A stretch of 25,079 nucleotides of DNA from Albidovulum sp. (lineage in GTDB: Bacteria; Pseudomonadota; Alphaproteobacteria; Rhodobacterales; Rhodobacteraceae). The position numbers and the translations under genes are program-made. Of the stretch, positions 23,249-25,079 are shown piece by piece. Numbering within the stretch: the first letter of the stretch is position 1; each line of letters begins with the position of its first letter. The stretch is from NCBI GenBank assembly GCA_030837785.1, contig JAUQYA010000156.1:1-25079 (forward strand). The letters run 5' to 3'. The notes beneath the pieces were generated by a model. The model saw only the letters and a program-made list of their open reading frames with translations. It did no database searches and had not been told where the DNA came from.

Positions 23249-23623
23249 ATGCAGATCTCACGCAACTTCATGGTGATCGGTGTTGCTTATCTGTGTCTTG
23301 GTATCATTTTCGGCATGTACATGAGCGGATCGGGCGATCACGAATTCGCCCCCCTTCACGCCCACATCAACCTGCTCGGCTTCGCGTTGATGACGATCTT
23401 CGGGATCGTCTACCGCGTGATCCCGGAGATGTCCGGCAGTGCGCTTGCGCGGGCGCACTTCTGGCTGCATCAGGCGGGAGCGCTGGGGCTTCTGGTGATG
23501 CTGTGGCTTCTCTTCTCGGGGCGGATCGGCGAAGCGGGCATGGTGCCCGTGGCACCGATCGCCGAACTGCTGGTGCTGCTCGGCATCATTGCCTTCGCCG
23601 TAAACCTCTGGCGCAACGCCTGA
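23249..23623 (+). CDS. Small four-helix membrane protein resembling heme-copper oxidase subunit I
   Basis: A 124-residue integral membrane protein with four predicted helices (about 7-26, 36-57, 71-89, 100-120). The second helix begins APLHAHINLLGFALMTIFGIVYRVIPEM, which recalls the histidine-bearing helices of cbb3 oxidase/NorB subunit I; further His residues lie at 31, 70 and 74. It is far too short to be an oxidase subunit (about 450-550 residues) and lacks most heme ligands. Such mini-proteins are often annotated as cytochrome oxidase subunit I-like. AGGAAA precedes the ATG. It stands alone; a stable hairpin follows. Heme binding or a role in oxidase assembly would be guesswork. Confidence 0.75.
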   Translation: MQISRNFMVIGVAYLCLGIIFGMYMSGSGDHEFAPLHAHINLLGFALMTIFGIVYRVIPEMSGSALARAHFWLHQAGALGLLVMLWLLFSGRIGEAGMVPVAPIAELLVLLGIIAFAVNLWRNA

Positions 23624-23638
23624 CGAGGACCGAAACGG

Positions 23639-23669
23639 CCCGCCGCCGCCGGGAGCGTGCGGCGGCGGG
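23639..23669 (+). terminator. GC-rich hairpin after the small membrane protein
   Basis: CCCGCCGCCG (23639-23648) pairs perfectly with CGGCGGCGGG (23660-23669) over an 11-base loop, 16 bases past the stop. No T-run follows. As the stem reads on both strands it could also serve the convergent dgkA. Confidence 0.5.
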
Positions 23670-23813
23670 ACCGTGGATTGCCACGCCCTACCCTCGCGGC
23701 AGTCCGGGGTCACCCTCCCCAAGTCCGATCGTCCGTTACCGTCTCAACTGCATCGTCTTGTGAGACTACCACGGCGCCGGGCCGTCGCCGATACCGGTAT
23801 CCCTTACCCTAGG

Positions 23814-24176
23814 TCAGCCGATCAGGATGACGGCCCAGGCGATGCCGCCCGCGAGTGCGGCCAGCGCCACCCCGGCCGAGCCGCAGTCCTTGGCCTTGCC
23901 GGCGCGCGGATTCGGCCCTGGCGAGGCCAGATCGACGGCCTCCTCGATCGCGGTGTTGAAAAGCTCCGCCGCCAGCACCAGAACCCCGAGCGCGAGGATC
24001 AGCGCGCGTTCCCCGGTGGACAGGTCGAGCGTGAAGGCGAGCCCCGCCGACAGGAGGTTCACGACCGTCCACTGCCGCAGCGACTTCTCGCTCGCCCAGG
24101 CCGCGCGCCAGCCCTGAAGCGACCAGGTGCAGGTGTTGGCAAACCGCCGGATCTCACTGGCCATGAGGTCGCGCAT
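23814..24176 (-). CDS. dgkA: Diacylglycerol kinase DgkA
   Basis: Small inner-membrane kinase that phosphorylates diacylglycerol to phosphatidic acid, recycling lipid by-products of envelope synthesis. The 120-residue protein, about the length of the E. coli enzyme, has three transmembrane segments, the catalytic ELFNTAIEEAVD (residues 71-82) and the KDCGSAGV motif before the third helix. The ATG at 24176 has GGAGGAA a few bases upstream, which decides it over an in-frame start 42 bases earlier. It lies downstream of the DUF6455 gene on the same strand with an 80-bp gap. Confidence 0.93.
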   Translation of the reverse strand: MRDLMASEIRRFANTCTWSLQGWRAAWASEKSLRQWTVVNLLSAGLAFTLDLSTGERALILALGVLVLAAELFNTAIEEAVDLASPGPNPRAGKAKDCGSAGVALAALAGGIAWAVILIG

Positions 24177-24256
24177 CCGTTCCTCCCCGTTTTCCGCGAG
24201 AAGACTAGCGGCGCGCACCGGCGCTTGTCACGTCCGCGAACGCGCGGCGCGGCGGC

Positions 24257-24532
24257 TCAGACGATCCCGCGCAGCGCTTCGAGCACGGTGCGGTTCGCGC
24301 ACCAGTCGGGTGCCGCGGCCGCGGTCCGGTCGTGGCCGGGCTCGCAGCGCAGCGCATGGCCCTCGTCGCAGTTCCGGCAGGCAGCGAGGAGCGAGCGGAA
24401 GTCCTCGGCCGTCAGCATTCCCGTCTGCATCGCCGTGCCGATGTCCACGCCGTGCCGCCGGGTTTCGGTCTCGGTCAGGAAATAGGGAATGTCCGGCATT
24501 CCCGCCGCATCCATCTGCACCATCTTGCCCAT
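24257..24532 (-). CDS. DUF6455-type small cysteine protein
   Basis: A 91-residue cytoplasmic protein. The C-terminal half carries four cysteines in a CxxC-x7-C-x14-C arrangement (C52, C55, C63, C78: ACRNCDEGHALRC, PDWCANRTVLEAL), a pattern I associate with DUF6455 proteins of Rhodobacteraceae. The N-terminal half begins MGKMVQMDAAGMPDIPYFL. The start at 24532 is preferred because GAGGA lies about 8 bases before it; an in-frame ATG 36 bases earlier is less likely. An FNR-type box lies about 65 bases upstream. The cysteines could bind zinc, iron-sulfur or heme; no function is established from sequence. Confidence 0.72.
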   Translation of the reverse strand: MGKMVQMDAAGMPDIPYFLTETETRRHGVDIGTAMQTGMLTAEDFRSLLAACRNCDEGHALRCEPGHDRTAAAAPDWCANRTVLEALRGIV

Positions 24533-24592
24533 CGCCGAAGTCCTCGATGCGTTGCCATGCCCCAGCATCCGGCCGCGAGCATGCGCCTCGCC

Positions 24593-24606
24593 TTGACTTG
24601 AATCAA
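24593..24606 (-). promoter_or_regulatory. FNR/FnrL-type box upstream of the DUF6455 gene
   Basis: On the minus strand TTGAT-TCAA-GTCAA, on the plus strand TTGAC-TTGA-ATCAA. This is one base away from the FNR consensus TTGAT-N4-ATCAA. Its centre is about 67 bases before the ATG, which would allow a class II position (-41.5) with a 5' UTR of about 25 bases. It also lies 14 bases beyond the stop of the M48 gene. Confidence 0.6.
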
Positions 24607-24619
24607 GTCCGGCGCGCGG

Positions 24620-25079
24620 TCATCGCAGCGAGGCAAGCGTCCGGCGCACGGTGTCGATGCGCTGCGCGTTGGGCGGATGGCTGCCGAGGAAACGGTTGCC
24701 GGGGTCGGGAATGCGGGCGAAGAAGGCGGCCCCGCGTTCCGGGTCGTAGCCCGCGTCCCAGGCCAGGATGGTGCCGAGCGCGTCGGCCTCCAGCTCGTAA
24801 TCCTTGGCATAGCGCCGCGCGCCGATCGTGCCGCCGATGTCCTGGGCGTTGCGAATCGCGCTCTCGTCGCCGCCCGTGGCCGCTGTCAGCACCCCGAGGA
24901 TCAACGCACCGGTCGTCGCTTCCTGCTGCTGGCGCGGGATGTGGCTTGCGATGTGGTGCGCGGCTTCGTGGCCCATGACGAAGGCCAGCTCGTCGGCGTT
25001 GCGCGCCTCGGCGATCAGCGGCAGCGTGAAGGCGATGATCGGCCGGCCGGCGGAATCGAGCGTCTGGTAGGCGTTCGGC
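24620..25079 (-). CDS. M48-family metalloprotease, C-terminal part
   Basis: The frame is open from the window edge, so the N-terminus is missing; about 153 residues are visible. The zinc motif HExxH is HEAAHH within FVMGHEAAHHIASH, and the third ligand Glu is in ELEADALGTILAWDAGYDP. The end, FLGSHPPNAQRIDTVRRTLASLR, is the typical M48 closing (SHP...R). The segment upstream reads AYQTLDSAGRPIIAFTLPLIAEARNADELAFV, as in BepA/LoiP-like and other periplasmic M48 proteases. It is likely an envelope quality-control protease; whether it has a signal or lipobox cannot be seen here. Confidence 0.88.
   Translation of the reverse strand, partial: PNAYQTLDSAGRPIIAFTLPLIAEARNADELAFVMGHEAAHHIASHIPRQQQEATTGALILGVLTAATGGDESAIRNAQDIGGTIGARRYAKDYELEADALGTILAWDAGYDPERGAAFFARIPDPGNRFLGSHPPNAQRIDTVRRTLASLR

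Overview
The window is GC-rich, gene-dense chromosomal DNA from an alphaproteobacterium, most likely a member of the Rhodobacteraceae/Paracoccaceae. The evidence is a GcrA cell-cycle regulator next to argD-argF, a DprA-TopA neighbourhood, a DUF6455-type cysteine protein, a GcvA-like LysR regulator divergent from a DUF1127-like small protein, and strong GC bias throughout. No rRNA, tRNA, CRISPR array, transposase, integrase or phage gene was seen. The core looks like ordinary housekeeping DNA with some accessory material.

Layout. 1-2.2 kb: dprA, a repeat-rich stretch of about 500 bp without a gene, and a small secreted protein on the minus strand. 2.2-7.1 kb: topA, a Tat-exported L,D-transpeptidase-like protein, and scoA-scoB (3-oxoacid CoA-transferase) closed by a clear intrinsic terminator. 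7.1-10.2 kb: a three-gene overlapping operon of a flippase-like membrane protein, a DprE1-like FAD oxidoreductase and a DprE2-like SDR, the likely equivalent of the decaprenyl-phosphoribose to decaprenyl-phosphoarabinose epimerase. 10.2-12.5 kb: LysR regulator, divergent DUF1127-like protein, and meaB. 12.6-16.5 kb: DUF3108 periplasmic protein overlapping hrpB, then a convergent SAM methyltransferase. 16.6-18.8 kb: the argD-argF arginine operon on the minus strand with its terminator. 19.2-21.7 kb: gcrA and a two-gene ABC-2 exporter. 21.7-23.6 kb: rimO and a tiny four-helix protein resembling a fragment of heme-copper oxidase subunit I. 23.8-25.1 kb, minus strand: dgkA, a DUF6455 cysteine protein with an FNR-type box upstream, and the C-terminal part of an M48 metalloprotease that runs off the window.

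The most unusual content is (1) the DprE1/DprE2/flippase triad, which suggests lipid-linked arabinose chemistry in a Gram-negative bacterium; (2) several unrelated short tandem-repeat arrays (10, 12, 13 and 15 bp units) confined to gene borders, two of which contain the stop codon of the neighbouring gene; (3) two inverted copies of a roughly 30-bp motif flanking argF, one supplying the end of argD; and (4) an FNR-type box in front of the DUF6455 gene. I see no convincing new defence or mobile system. All assignments come from reading the sequence, without database searches.
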